64,000 nucleotides of DNA from Anaerotruncus massiliensis (ex Togo et al. 2026) (GCF_900199635.1 NZ_LT962687.1:2965665-3029664); one strand, 5' to 3'; shown: positions 9,383 through 20,943, counted from the first letter of the stretch. The notes: generated by a model not told the origin, from the sequence alone. A program made the numbers and translations.

Positions 9383-9826
9383 TCAGAGCTTATTGATCAG
9401 CAGAATCGAGATCAGAAGTCCATAAAGCGCGACGCCTTCGCCGAGGACGACGAAGATCAGCGCCTTACCGAACGCCTTGGGGTCCTCGGAAAACGCGCCG
9501 ATCGCGGCGGGGGCGGTGGACGCGATCGCGATGCCCGCGCCCAGGCAGCTGAGTCCGGTGGCGAGCGCGGCGGCGAGATAGCCCATGCCCTGGTTGTTCT
9601 GGGCGGGGACGGTCTCGACGGCGGCAGTGTCCGGGGCCGTGTCGGGATCGGGCGTTTCGGCCGAAACGCCGACCGCCATCATGATCATCAGCAGGATGGC
9701 GATGAGGAAAACACCCGCGTTGGCAAGCACGCACCTTCTGGCGCCGGAGGTGGAACCGACCTTGACGATGGGGATGAGCAGCAGGGTGGCCACGATCACC
9801 GCGGCGGTAGCAATCACAAACAACAT
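9383..9826 (-). CDS. ntpK: V/A-type ATP synthase subunit K (c-ring proteolipid)
   Basis: 147 aa. The C-terminal 68 residues are one proteolipid hairpin (GMGYLAAALATGLSCLGAGI, then VVLGEGVALYGLLISILL) with the ion-carrying Glu in GEGVALYG. The N-terminal 75 residues add a membrane helix, a second hydrophobic stretch ending MMAVGVSA, and an acidic linker; this extended single-hairpin form is known from other Clostridia as I recall. ATG 9826 is used; GTG 9829 is equally placed behind GGAGG. A small residue follows the Glu instead of Ser/Thr, which weakly favours protons over Na+. Confidence 0.9.
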   Translation of the reverse strand: MLFVIATAAVIVATLLLIPIVKVGSTSGARRCVLANAGVFLIAILLMIMMAVGVSAETPDPDTAPDTAAVETVPAQNNQGMGYLAAALATGLSCLGAGIAIASTAPAAIGAFSEDPKAFGKALIFVVLGEGVALYGLLISILLINKL

Positions 9827-9893
9827 CACAAATTACCTCCAAATTGAATTGGTATCCGCGCCCGAAGGCACAGAGACGTGTCGGATGAGAAGA

Positions 9894-11870
9894 TCACTTC
9901 CCCGCGCCCTTTACCGTGACGGGGGAGAAGGGTTTTCCGTCGCCGTCGAAATAGCGGCTGAACATCTCGTAGAACTCGAGCCTGAGCACCTGGATGCCCA
10001 CGATGAGGCCCTCCATGCCCATCACGAAGAGGTTGCCGATGATGATGACCGCGGGGCTGGCGGCGTTCCCGACCATCTCGGAGAGGGTGAAGACGACCGC
10101 CATCATGCCCGCGTGGCTGAGCACGAAGCCGCCCACGCGGAGGAAGGACATCGTGTTGGAGAAAAAGCTGAGCACCACCTCAAAGAGCTCGAAGGGCGCG
10201 ACCGTCAGATAGGCGCCCATGCCCTCCTCCGGCTTTGCGCCGAGTCCGCGGAGCAGGTTGCCGAGCGGCTCCTTGAGCAGGATGACCGCCAGCGGCAGAA
10301 CGATGAGCAGGATGACGTAGAGGTGGGTGAAATAGTTTTTGCCCGCCAGGAACATCATGACCGCGCCGAAGAGGACCGCGCCGTAAAAGACAAGGCCCGC
10401 TACGCCGTTGGCGGAGAAAAACGCCCGTTCATAGTCGCGCTTGTGGAGGCTGACGAAGATATCCATCAGGATACAGGTGCAGATGAGCACCACGCCGAGC
10501 GCGACCGCAGCGACGAGGATGAGGTTGGTGTTTTCGGGGGCCATGACCTCGATCGGCTTGCCGGGCAGGCCCAGGACGTTCGTATAGAAGGGGGTGAGCA
10601 GCTCCTCGAACCCGAACACCGACCCGTAAAGGGTACCGAAGATGCAGGAAAAGATGCCGATCCGGTTGACGACCGCGCCGATCTGGAACCGCTTGAACCT
10701 CCAGAGCAGCCACCCGCCCAGCACCAGCACCAGCCCCTGCCCGAGATCGCCGAACATGACGCCGAAGAGGAGGGAATAGGTGAATGCCACGAAGGGGGTG
10801 GGATCGAAGTCGCCGTAGGCGGGCAGGCCGTACATCTCGACGAACATCTCGAACGGGCGGGAGAACCAGCCGTTTTTGAGCTTGGTGGGCGGCTGGAGCC
10901 GTTTGTCCGAGTCGTCCGGCTTGACCTCGACGGTCACGTCGGCAAGCAGCCGCAGGCTCTTTGCAAAGTCGTCCGCGCGGCTCTCCTCGATAAAGCCGGT
11001 GATATAGAATACGTCGATGAATTCCCGTTTCAGTACAGAGACATATTTGCGCATGTCGAACGAGTCGGAGAGGAATTTCAGCCGGGTGTAGAGCTTATAG
11101 TAGCGGTCCCGCTGCGCGTCCACCAGCTCCTGGAACTGGTTTTTGGCCGCCGCGAGCTGCTCCCGGTTGGTGGCGATCTCCTCCCGCAGCCGCGTCAGGG
11201 CGGTCTCCGGGGTGCCGTGAATGAAGGCGGGCACCCGCATCCGCTCAAAGTAGAGGGAGGAGAAGATGTCGTCGATCTCGGGCGCGTCCTCCGCCATGCA
11301 GAAATAGGCGCCCCAGCGGTAGTCCTTCTCCGCGTCGAACGATTTGAAGATGAAGGGCTTCCCCGCGTAGAAGGAGAGCTTCTGGTAGCTGTCGAGCGGC
11401 AGCCGCCCGAGCCGCCCCTTGATATACTTGCAGGTGAAGAGCTCGTCGAAATCGACGTCGAGCTCCGCCAGGTGGGACAGGATCAGCAGCGCGGCCTCGT
11501 CCTGGTCGATCTCCCCCTGCAAAAAGTTCATCCGTTCCCGCAGGGCGCCGAGCCCCTCGGAAAAGGTCCTGTAAAAATCCTCGTAATACTGACGGCTGTG
11601 CGCCGCGACGCGGGACAGCTTGTCGCTCCGCACATATTCCGGCATGTACTTGGGGTTGAGCCCCGCGGCCACGCCCGCGTCGGTCAGCTTTTGCAGCGCG
11701 TCGGTGTAGGGATTCTCCTCCGACAGCGGCGTGAAGCCGCGGATGCCTCCCGCCGCCTGCTGCGAGGGCTCGGGATGGAAATCCCCCCTGTCCAAACAGC
11801 GTATGATGACGTCGTCGAGGCTCTTCATATCGCCGACGATGTTCACCAGCGCCAGCTTGGCAATCGACAT
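9894..11870 (-). CDS. ntpI: V/A-type ATP synthase subunit I (membrane stator)
   Basis: 658 aa, normal length. The N-terminal cytoplasmic half is rich in coiled coil (for example around NREQLAAAKNQFQELVDAQR). The C-terminal half holds about seven to eight membrane helices with FGVMFGDLGQGLVLVLGGWL and SFLRVGGFVLSHAGM, the region carrying the conserved half-channel arginine. It couples ion flow to c-ring rotation. Start ATG 11870 follows AAGGGCGG. Confidence 0.93.
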   Translation of the reverse strand: MSIAKLALVNIVGDMKSLDDVIIRCLDRGDFHPEPSQQAAGGIRGFTPLSEENPYTDALQKLTDAGVAAGLNPKYMPEYVRSDKLSRVAAHSRQYYEDFYRTFSEGLGALRERMNFLQGEIDQDEAALLILSHLAELDVDFDELFTCKYIKGRLGRLPLDSYQKLSFYAGKPFIFKSFDAEKDYRWGAYFCMAEDAPEIDDIFSSLYFERMRVPAFIHGTPETALTRLREEIATNREQLAAAKNQFQELVDAQRDRYYKLYTRLKFLSDSFDMRKYVSVLKREFIDVFYITGFIEESRADDFAKSLRLLADVTVEVKPDDSDKRLQPPTKLKNGWFSRPFEMFVEMYGLPAYGDFDPTPFVAFTYSLLFGVMFGDLGQGLVLVLGGWLLWRFKRFQIGAVVNRIGIFSCIFGTLYGSVFGFEELLTPFYTNVLGLPGKPIEVMAPENTNLILVAAVALGVVLICTCILMDIFVSLHKRDYERAFFSANGVAGLVFYGAVLFGAVMMFLAGKNYFTHLYVILLIVLPLAVILLKEPLGNLLRGLGAKPEEGMGAYLTVAPFELFEVVLSFFSNTMSFLRVGGFVLSHAGMMAVVFTLSEMVGNAASPAVIIIGNLFVMGMEGLIVGIQVLRLEFYEMFSRYFDGDGKPFSPVTVKGAGK

Positions 11871-11998
11871 GTGAATCCGCCCTTTCTCCGGCAGACGGGA
11901 ACCGGCCCCCGCCGGTCCCCCCGGGATATTTGAAATGCCCGCCCCACCGGGGCCGGCCGGTCCTTCGCGTTTGAATCGGTCCTTCGCCTGGTCGTCCT

Positions 11999-13039
11999 TT
12001 ACGCCTTATAAAGCAGCTTTTCGATCTTCTCGGGGGGCAGCCCGTAGCGGACCCCCTCGATGATGCGCACGATGTCCTCCGTCTCCATGCTGCGCAGCAG
12101 CATGAACGCCGTATACACCACCTCCGGGCTGGTCGAAAAACGGAGCAGCCTCCGGGTGGCGCGGTAGCGCACGCCGTCCGTCTCCCCCTCGAAGAAGCCG
12201 GTCTCCGGATCGATCCGCCGCCCGTAGGGGGTGGCGGAAAGCAGCTTCAAAAACGCCTGCGTGTCCCGCGCGCTGACCATCTCCTCGAGCTGGCGCGGCC
12301 TCAGCCGGCTGTAGAAGGGAAGCATCGTCACGCGGATGCGGTCGGCGTCCGCCTGAAAATAGGTTTTCATCCGGTAGATCGTGTTGAGGTTCATCAGCTC
12401 CGCCCGCATGGTGATCAGCTCCCGCAGCTCGGCGGAGGCCCTGCCGCGCGTCTCCCGCTTCGCCCGTTCGAGCAGCGTGGAAAAATAGCAGGTGCGCAGC
12501 GCCAGCTCATAGCGGGTGTAGCGCAGGGTGTTGCCGTCGGGCGGGTACTGCTTCTGGCAGCGGCGCAGCACCGGCTCGTAGGCCGTCCCGGCCACCGCCT
12601 CGATCACCTCGTCGAGGGAGCGCGCCCCCGCCAGCCCCAGGATGTTGAAGCTCGCGTAGGGCTGCATGAAGGTGGGCAGGGAGGCGACGAAGTCCTCCTG
12701 CTCGTCGGAGATGATATTGCGCAGGCTTGAAAGGATCAGCTCGATCTCCAGGTCCATGACGATGTACTGGTAGATGCTGTCCTTCTCGCGGACATATTTC
12801 GCGAGCCGCACGTACTGGTAAAAGAGGTCCCTGTGCAGCAGGTTCTCCAGCTGGCGGCGGTGGATCGTACTGTCCTGGACCCCCTCCAGCGCCGCGCGGT
12901 AGGGGGTCTTCTCCCGCAGGTAGGCGGAGATCTCCTGCACGTTCTGCTTGCGCAGCAGGTCATCGTACTGGGCGGGGGAGAGCATCTGCCCGTACATGGC
13001 GCGCGCCTTGGAGATCACCGCGTTTGCATACTGCGCCAC
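11999..13039 (-). CDS. ntpC: V/A-type ATP synthase subunit C
   Basis: 346 aa. This is the funnel-shaped subunit joining the central rotor to the proteolipid ring. Typical beginning AQYANAVISKARAMYGQML, followed by three repeated helical bundles and ending IRIIEGVRYGLPPEKIEKLLY. The start is GTG 13039, only 4 nt after the stop of the preceding stalk gene; its ribosome-binding G-run lies within that gene's end, suggesting coupling. Confidence 0.93.
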   Translation of the reverse strand: MAQYANAVISKARAMYGQMLSPAQYDDLLRKQNVQEISAYLREKTPYRAALEGVQDSTIHRRQLENLLHRDLFYQYVRLAKYVREKDSIYQYIVMDLEIELILSSLRNIISDEQEDFVASLPTFMQPYASFNILGLAGARSLDEVIEAVAGTAYEPVLRRCQKQYPPDGNTLRYTRYELALRTCYFSTLLERAKRETRGRASAELRELITMRAELMNLNTIYRMKTYFQADADRIRVTMLPFYSRLRPRQLEEMVSARDTQAFLKLLSATPYGRRIDPETGFFEGETDGVRYRATRRLLRFSTSPEVVYTAFMLLRSMETEDIVRIIEGVRYGLPPEKIEKLLYKA

Positions 13040-13043
13040 GGCG

Positions 13044-13355
13044 TCACCCCCCGATGCAGCGGTTCACGATTTCGGCGACCCACCGCGCGCTGTTCTTCCG
13101 GTAGTTCGCCTTCAGGCGGCCGAGCGCCTCCTCGTGGCGCGCGCGCGCCGCGGCGAGGGCCTCCTCCTTCTCCACCTGGGCCTGCTGGCGGAACTGCTCC
13201 ACCTTTTCCTGCTCCCGCTCGTGGTACTGCTTCGCGAGCTCCTTTTTATAATCGTCCATGTGCGCCAGCACGCTGCGGCGCTCCTCCTCCGCCTCTTCCA
13301 CAAGCCGCCGGCCGCGCTTGTCATATTCGACCAGATTCTTGATGACCCGTTCCAC
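13044..13355 (-). CDS. V/A-type ATP synthase peripheral-stalk subunit (G/H type)
   Basis: 103 aa from a GTG start at 13355, 8 nt after AGGG. The reading frame stays open upstream to 13457, but the extra residues overlap the promoter and are not helical. The protein is almost wholly charged coiled coil (VERVIKNLVEYDKRGRRLVE, then repeated E/R/A heptads), as expected of the partner of subunit E. It is the promoter-proximal gene of the operon. Confidence 0.8.
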   Translation of the reverse strand: MERVIKNLVEYDKRGRRLVEEAEEERRSVLAHMDDYKKELAKQYHEREQEKVEQFRQQAQVEKEEALAAARARHEEALGRLKANYRKNSARWVAEIVNRCIGG

Positions 13356-13416
13356 AGCACCATCCCTTTCGCCGGAAGATGGAAGGGGGCTAATGCCCCA
13401 TTCTGATTGTTTACTA

Positions 13417-13445
13417 AGTGTAGTCTCATTTTTTTGCTTTTGCAA
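13417..13445 (-). promoter_or_regulatory. Promoter of the V-ATPase operon
   Basis: Minus strand TTGCAA (13440-13445), 17-bp spacer, TACACT (13417-13422), about 62 bp before the GTG start at 13355. Confidence 0.65.
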
Positions 13446-13601
13446 GCGGATTTTCAATCCGCCGCGTTTTTTGCCCGCTTTCTGTGAGGCTCAAACCAAA
13501 TTTCCGCGCCGGGGGCGCTATTTTTGTCAAACTTAACAATGTTTGGGACAGACACTAAGAAATTCAGGCAATATTTCCCGAGATAAAATCCCTCGATTTC
13601 C

Positions 13602-13630
13602 TTGATTTTCATTATACTAATTGTTATACT
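13602..13630 (+). promoter_or_regulatory. Promoter of the secreted orphan gene
   Basis: TTGATT (13602-13607), 17-bp spacer, TATACT (13625-13630), in an A/T-rich stretch 60 bp before the ATG. Confidence 0.65.
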
Positions 13631-13689
13631 GTTAGTGAATATAGACAGGCACCAGTACGGCTGCCAAGTTCTGAGGGAGGATCCAAGCT

Positions 13690-14760
13690 ATGAAAAAATT
13701 GACGGCGACCATCAGCGTGCTGCTGGTACTTGTCATGGCGCTTTCCGCGCCGGCATCGGCAATCGCGATCATCACCAGCGACACCTTCAGCACCAGCGCC
13801 AAATCGGCCGACAAGTGGGTGACCGACCGGTATGAGCCGGAGGAGTTCGACCGCTCGGACGGCAAGCTCTATCTCTCCGTGGGGCCGAAGGGCTACTACA
13901 AATACCGCTCGGACGACAAAAAGGACAAATACTACGCCCTCCAGGGCAAGAAGCTCCCGGTCGAAATGCCCTCGAGCAACACCTGGACCGCAACCGTGAA
14001 GATCAATATCGACGACAACTGGTTCTCGTCGAGCGACGGACGCCGCCGCGCCGAGTTCCGCGTCGACCTCGTGGACGGCGACGGCAACACGCTCAAAAAT
14101 TCCTCGCCCGCCATCGCGCTCGTCAAGGGCGGTTCCGGCGCGCCCGTGCTCAAATATTATAACCCGAAAGCGCAGGGAAGCTGGGGCATGGCCAACCGGT
14201 TTGTCAACGGCGACAAGGAAACCGAGGACCTCACCGTGGAAGAGGGCTGGCACTCCCTGCTCATCAAGGCCAACAACGGCGTGCTCACCTACTACTTCGA
14301 CGAGAAGAAGCTCGGCAACTGCACGCTGACCACCAAGGACGTCTATCCCTCCTACATCGCGCTCAACGTCTATAACTACGACCGCCCGCAGATGGTCGAG
14401 TGGGATAACGTCACCCTCTACGACGGAAGCTATCTCATCCGCCAGCTCTCCTCCGAGGCGCAGGACAAGAAGGATGAACGCCTGGAGAGCCAGTACGAGA
14501 AAAAGCGCAACAACTGGGAGGACAAGTACACCGAGTACATGTTCGGCCGCAACAGCACGGATAAGACCGTGGAAATCGATGGGAAGACCTTCGACACCGG
14601 CAAGTGGTACACTCAGAGCAAGCTCAAGAGCACCTTCAAGATCTCCGACAAGGACTGGGATAAGGAAAACGATGAGTTGAAAAATATCTTGGCTACTTGT
14701 CCGTTGCCTGTGGAATCCCGCGAGAAAAAAGAAATGCCCGACAGCTATTGGGACTACTGA
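13690..14760 (+). CDS. Secreted protein with a concanavalin-like beta-sandwich, unknown function
   Basis: 356 aa. Clear Sec signal peptide MKKLTATISVLLVLVMALSA with likely cleavage after PASA (about residue 24). Residues 30-255 look like a LamG/glucanase-type sandwich: DTFSTSAKSADKWV, TWTATVKINIDDNW, GWHSLLIKANNGVLTYYFD and MVEWDNVTLYDGS. A charged region follows (KKDERLESQYEKKRNNWEDK), then a short C-terminal part. There is no LPXTG or lipobox, so it is probably released or bound to the wall non-covalently. AGGGAGG precedes the ATG. I do not recognise a named family; glycan binding is only inferred from the fold. Confidence 0.75.
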   Translation: MKKLTATISVLLVLVMALSAPASAIAIITSDTFSTSAKSADKWVTDRYEPEEFDRSDGKLYLSVGPKGYYKYRSDDKKDKYYALQGKKLPVEMPSSNTWTATVKINIDDNWFSSSDGRRRAEFRVDLVDGDGNTLKNSSPAIALVKGGSGAPVLKYYNPKAQGSWGMANRFVNGDKETEDLTVEEGWHSLLIKANNGVLTYYFDEKKLGNCTLTTKDVYPSYIALNVYNYDRPQMVEWDNVTLYDGSYLIRQLSSEAQDKKDERLESQYEKKRNNWEDKYTEYMFGRNSTDKTVEIDGKTFDTGKWYTQSKLKSTFKISDKDWDKENDELKNILATCPLPVESREKKEMPDSYWDY

Positions 14761-14774
14761 CGCGCCCCATTTGC

Positions 14775-14905
14775 GGCCCCTGACCGCAAATGGCCTGTGG
14801 GCGGGTCTGCCCGGCGCTTTGCGCCGGAGCGCCGCTTCGCGGCGACGCCCGCCCACGCGCGTTCACGGGCGGAGGGTCGGCGACCCTCCCCCGTGTGCCC
14901 CTACC
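14775..14905. repeat. Fragment of mosaic repeat (module shared with 58110-58215)
   Basis: GC-rich stem-loop sequence after the secreted gene. The part from about 14866 to 14902, a hairpin around GGAGGGTCGGCGACCCTCC, is nearly identical to 58180-58215, and the stretch 14812-14850 resembles 58768-58805. Confidence 0.65.
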
Positions 14906-14923
14906 TGATAAGTGCTTAAATGA

Positions 14924-14953
14924 TAAAGCGGCCGCCCATTCGGGCGGCCGCTT
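14924..14953. terminator. Bidirectional hairpin terminator
   Basis: AAAGCGGCCGCCC and its complement around an ATTC loop, between the secreted gene and the convergent ribbon-helix-helix gene. The flanking T-rich ends suit termination from either side. Confidence 0.6.
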
Positions 14954-15127
14954 TTATTTGTCGACTTCTATAGGGCCGTGCTTTTTTTCGTAAGCCTCGA
15001 CATGGGCCTTTATCAGGGCTTCGGTTTCTTTGTTGACAGACCTTCCGTTCCCCTCGGCGATATAACGGAGCTTTTGCATGAGCCTCGGACTGATACGCAA
15101 TGTGAAATGCGGCAAACTCGAAGGCAT
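14954..15127 (-). CDS. Ribbon-helix-helix (Arc-type) DNA-binding protein, probable autorepressor
   Basis: 57 aa from ATG 15127, chosen because AAGGGGGAG lies 5 nt upstream; an in-frame upstream ATG would place the start in the operator. The pattern PHFTLRISPRLMQKLRYIAE then GNGRSVNKETEALIKAHVE is an Arc/MetJ-like strand-helix-helix: the strand FTLRIS reads DNA and the helices dimerise. The divergent gene at 15254 and three GTGANNTCAC palindromes in the shared intergenic region indicate that it represses both itself and its neighbour. Confidence 0.82.
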   Translation of the reverse strand: MPSSLPHFTLRISPRLMQKLRYIAEGNGRSVNKETEALIKAHVEAYEKKHGPIEVDK

Positions 15128-15147
15128 ATTGACTCCCCCTTTCATAG

Positions 15148-15232
15148 GTGATGTCACCTTGAAACAATTATATGCTTTTTATTTTGTTCTTGACTTCAAA
15201 GTGAGGTCACCCTATAATATAGGTGACCTCAC
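15148..15232. promoter_or_regulatory. Three GTGANNTCAC operators between the RHH gene and its divergent neighbour
   Basis: Sites at 15148-15157 (GTGATGTCAC), 15201-15210 (GTGAGGTCAC) and 15223-15232 (GTGACCTCAC). The second lies between the -35 and -10 of the rightward promoter and the third just downstream of its -10; their centres are 22 bp apart (two helical turns). The first lies in the leader of the RHH gene. Together the second and third form one larger inverted repeat around the -10. Confidence 0.8.
15190..15218 (+). promoter_or_regulatory. Strong promoter of the small gene at 15254
   Basis: TTGACT (15190-15195), 17-bp spacer, TATAAT (15213-15218): a near-perfect sigma-A promoter overlapped by the operators, so probably silent unless the RHH protein is removed. 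Confidence 0.85.
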
Positions 15233-15253
15233 TTTTATGAAAGGAATGATTTT

Positions 15254-15505
15254 ATGGACAAAGATATTTTAAAGGCACTTTACGAAGGGGAAGTATATCC
15301 ATCGGAGCAGCTCGGCCCGATTCCCGAGGAAAAGGAGATGATGGAGATGTGCGATTTGCTTTGGCACCGGATGGGGATGGAGGATCAAAAGAGGCTGGAT
15401 CACATCACCGACCAGTTCGCGGTGGTGTGCGGGGCGTATGCGCTGCGGGGCTTCCGCTTCGGCTTCAAGCTGGGCGCACGCATCGCGCAGGCGCTGTATC
15501 CCTGA
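15254..15505 (+). CDS. Small conserved-type protein (DUF6809-like), repressor-controlled
   Basis: 83 aa. The opening MDKDILKALYEGEVYPSEQL and the closing FRFGFKLGARIAQALY resemble small clostridial proteins of the DUF6809 type as I recall them; the function is unknown. Residues 25-60 are charged and helical and the last 25 are amphipathic. The ATG follows AAAGGAATG. Because it sits behind a strong promoter with two operators, it is the likely target of the RHH protein. It could be an effector of a toxin-antitoxin-like pair, but nothing in the sequence proves toxicity. Confidence 0.65.
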   Translation: MDKDILKALYEGEVYPSEQLGPIPEEKEMMEMCDLLWHRMGMEDQKRLDHITDQFAVVCGAYALRGFRFGFKLGARIAQALYP

Positions 15506-15511
15506 CAGCGC

Positions 15512-15915
15512 CCATGGAGAGGCGGTCGTGCCTCCCCGAATGTACTTTCAGTACGGCTCCGGAGACTCTCGGGCAGAGGCATTGCGCCCGCGGCGCGGCG
15601 GCAGGCGGGATGCTGTACACCCGCCCATTGATCCGTGACAGGGCGCCGCCGACTTTGGCCGAAGGCCAACCGGAGGCGGCGCGGGGGTCAAGGGGGCATA
15701 GCCCCCTGCGGCTTCTTTCCCCCATTTCTTGTCCGTACAAGAAATGGGGCCGCCCGCCGGGGCGGGACCCGGCAATCCCCGCCGCCGAAGGCGGCTCCCC
15801 TAAAGCGCCCCGGAGGGGCGCGATAAAAGTCCTCCGCCCGATGAGCGGCAAATCTAAAACCGCCCGCCGGGGCGGGACCCGACAAACTCCGCCGCTCACT
15901 GAGCGGCAAATCTAA
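15512..15915. repeat. Mosaic palindromic repeat element B (no gene)
   Basis: About 400 bp sharing modules in the same order with element A: 15525-15700 with 8906-9080, 15710-15770 (TTTCTTGTCCGTACAAGAAA hairpin plus a CCGGGGCGGGACCCGG block) with 9240-9300, and 15880-15915 (CCGCTCACTGAGCGG) with 9301-9330. The CGGGGCGGGACCCG block occurs twice here. No credible gene. Confidence 0.8.
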
Positions 15916-15922
15916 GAAGAAA

Positions 15923-15946
15923 GAGCGGGCCCAACCGGGCCCGCTC
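15923..15946 (-). terminator. Terminator of typA
   Basis: GAGCGGGCCC and complement with a 4-nt loop, 12 nt after the typA stop on the minus strand, followed by CTTTCTTCTT. Confidence 0.75.
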
Positions 15947-15957
15947 AAAAACCATTT

Positions 15958-17787
15958 TTAAGATTTCTTCTTCATCTGCTCGCGCATGCGCTGGGCATGG
16001 TCGAGAACCTTCTTGCGGATGCGGATGCTCTTGGGGGTGACCTCCAAAAGCTCGTCGTCACTGAGAAACTCGAGGGATTCCTCGAGGGAGAAGCGGCGCG
16101 GCGGGATGAGGCGGAGCGCGTCATCCGAACCGGAGGCGCGGGTGTTGGTGAGCTGCTTTTTCTTGCAGACGTTGACGGCGATGTCCTCGTTCTTGGGGGA
16201 CATGCCGACGACCTGCCCGGCGTAGACAGGCTCGCCCGCGCCGAGGAAAAGGGTGCCGCGCTCCTGCGCGTTATAGAGGCCGTAGGTGATCGTCTCGCCC
16301 GTCTCGAACGCGATGAGGGAGCCGTTCTGGCGGCGGGGGATGTCGCCCTTATAGGGGGCGTAGCCGTGGAAGAGGGTGTTCATGACGCCCTCGCCCTTGG
16401 TGTCGGTCAAAAACTCGCTCTTGTAGCCGAAGAGGCCGCGTTCGGGGATGACGAAGGTCATCTTCATGCGGCTGCCGACCGGCTCCATCGACTGGAGCTC
16501 GCCCTTGCGGGGGCCCATCTTCTCCATGACCGAACCGGAGGACTCGGCCGGGACGTCGATCGTCAATTCCTCGAACGGCTCGCACAGCTCGCCGTCGATG
16601 GTTTTGAGCAGCACCTTGGGGGTGCTGACCTGGAACTCGTAGCCCTCGCGGCGCATGTTCTCGATGAGGATCGACAGATGCATTTCGCCGCGTCCGCAGA
16701 CGACGAAGCTGTCGGCGGTATCGCCGTCCGAGACGCGCAGGGAGACGTCGCGCAGCAGCTCGCGGTAGAGGCGGTCGCGGATCTGGCGGGTGGTGACGAA
16801 TTTGCCCTCGCGGCCCGCGAAGGGGCTCGTGTTGACCGAGAAGGTCATCTCCACGGTGGGCTCGGAAATCTTGACGAAGGGCAGCGCGATGCTGCTGCCC
16901 GCCGCGCAGACGGTGTTGCCGATGTTGATGTCCTCGATGCCCGAGAACTGGACGATGTCGCCGACCGTGGCCGATTCGACCTGGGTGCGGCCCACGCCGG
17001 TAAACTGGTAGATCGCGGTGATCTTGCCCTGCTTGAGGAGCTCCTTGTCGTGGTAGTCGCAGACGTTCATCTGCTCGTTGACCCGCAGGGTGCCCTGCTC
17101 GATGCGGCCGACCGCCATGCGGCCGACATAGTCGTTATAATCGATCGACGAGACGAGCACCGCGGTGGGCAGCTCGGGGTCGCCCTGGGGGGGCTGGATG
17201 TAGTCGACGATCGTATCCATGAGCGGCAGCAGGTCGGTGCCCGCCACCTCGGGGGAGATCGAGGCGGTGCCGTCGCGGCCGGAGCAGAAGACCATCGGGC
17301 TGTCGAGCTGCGCGTCGGAAGCGCCGAGGTCCATCAGCAGCTCGAGCACCTCGTCGATGACCTCGTAGACGCGCGCGTCGGGGCGGTCGATCTTGTTGAT
17401 GACCACGATAACCGCGAGGTCGAGGTCGAGCGCCTTGCTCAGCACGAAACGGGTCTGGGGCATCGGGCCCTCCGCCGCGTCGACGAGCAGCAGCACGCCG
17501 TCCACCATCTTGAGCACCCGCTCCACTTCGCCGCCGAAATCGGCGTGTCCCGGGGTGTCCACGATGTTGATCTTTACGCCCTTGTATTCCGCGGAGGCGT
17601 TCTTCGCCAGGATCGTGATGCCGCGCTCCCGCTCGATGTCGTTCGAGTCCATCACGCGGTCCTGCACCGCCTGGTTCTCCCGGAAGGTGCCCGACTGCTT
17701 GAGCATCCCGTCGACCAGCGTCGTCTTGCCGTGGTCGACGTGCGCGATAATGGCAATATTGCGTAAGTCTTCTCTCTTGATATTCAT
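15958..17787 (-). CDS. typA: Ribosome-associated translational GTPase TypA/BipA
   Basis: 609 aa. G1 [15 protein letters not shown]3 DTPGHADF and G4 NKIDRPDA are intact, followed by EF-G-like domains II, III and V and the BipA-specific C-terminal domain ending in a lysine-rich tail. It binds the 70S ribosome and supports ribosome assembly and stress growth. ATG 17787 is preferred to an ATG 39 nt upstream because the family starts just before the [10 protein letters not shown] stretch and AGGG precedes it. The length and absence of Tet(M)-type features exclude a ribosome-protection resistance protein. Confidence 0.95.
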   Translation of the reverse strand: MNIKREDLRNIAIIAHVDHGKTTLVDGMLKQSGTFRENQAVQDRVMDSNDIERERGITILAKNASAEYKGVKINIVDTPGHADFGGEVERVLKMVDGVLLLVDAAEGPMPQTRFVLSKALDLDLAVIVVINKIDRPDARVYEVIDEVLELLMDLGASDAQLDSPMVFCSGRDGTASISPEVAGTDLLPLMDTIVDYIQPPQGDPELPTAVLVSSIDYNDYVGRMAVGRIEQGTLRVNEQMNVCDYHDKELLKQGKITAIYQFTGVGRTQVESATVGDIVQFSGIEDINIGNTVCAAGSSIALPFVKISEPTVEMTFSVNTSPFAGREGKFVTTRQIRDRLYRELLRDVSLRVSDGDTADSFVVCGRGEMHLSILIENMRREGYEFQVSTPKVLLKTIDGELCEPFEELTIDVPAESSGSVMEKMGPRKGELQSMEPVGSRMKMTFVIPERGLFGYKSEFLTDTKGEGVMNTLFHGYAPYKGDIPRRQNGSLIAFETGETITYGLYNAQERGTLFLGAGEPVYAGQVVGMSPKNEDIAVNVCKKKQLTNTRASGSDDALRLIPPRRFSLEESLEFLSDDELLEVTPKSIRIRKKVLDHAQRMREQMKKKS

Positions 17788-17849
17788 ATACCCTGCTTCC
17801 CATCTGCCGTTCTCCGGCACATTCATTGATTCGACAATTTTACCTTGGT

Positions 17850-17878
17850 ATCATACCGCCAAACAAGTATGTTGTCAA
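17850..17878 (-). promoter_or_regulatory. Promoter of typA
   Basis: Minus strand TTGACA (17873-17878), 17-bp spacer, TATGAT (17850-17855), 62 bp before the ATG. Confidence 0.8.
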
Positions 17879-18074
17879 GAAAAACCCGGCAATTTTAGTA
17901 ACTTTGCTAATGTGGGCCGGAAATCGCGGCTGCTGTCGGGCAGTTTCCCCCACATGCGGCGGCAGCCGGACGCGGGCGGGAACCCTTCCGCACGGGCGGC
18001 GTCGCCGGGGAGGGGACGCGGCCGGCCTGAATCAAACGTTTTGGCGCCGCTTTTTCAAAAGCGGCAAAAAGGAA

Positions 18075-18095
18075 GGGCCGCCCGCCGGGCGGCCC
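18075..18095 (-). terminator. Terminator of secA
   Basis: Palindromic hairpin GGGCCGCCCG/CGGGCGGCCC followed on the minus strand by TTCCTTTTTG. The remaining 200 bp up to the typA promoter (about 17880-18070) hold nothing I can identify. Confidence 0.75.
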
Positions 18096-18116
18096 CTCGT
18101 TTTTTCGTCTCTTTTG

Positions 18117-20852
<2,736 letters not shown>

Positions 20853-20943
20853 TTTGTCACCTCATAGTCTGATACGCGCGGACCCTCCCATGCCGTTTCA
20901 AAAAGCCGCGGCTGGCTGGAAATGCGTATACTTTAACTTGTAC

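Noticed and set aside
8753..9847. Open frames within repeat element A (and similar ones in B and C)
   Set aside because: Several frames are open at once because of high GC; copies of the element do not preserve a single frame and the frames run into neighbouring genes.
13571..13584. Second Noc-binding site (ATTTCCCGAGATAA)
   Set aside because: Three mismatches from the consensus and no symmetry in the right half.
14954..15505. Prophage or integrated element
   Set aside because: Only two small genes; no integrase, attachment repeats or phage structural genes were seen.
14954..15505. Established toxin-antitoxin system
   Set aside because: The RHH gene does not overlap a toxin gene, the partner is divergent rather than co-transcribed, and it matches no toxin family I know; kept only as a repressor/target pair.
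15958..17787. Ribosome-protection tetracycline resistance gene
   Set aside because: Length, start and BipA-specific C-terminus fit TypA, a housekeeping GTPase.
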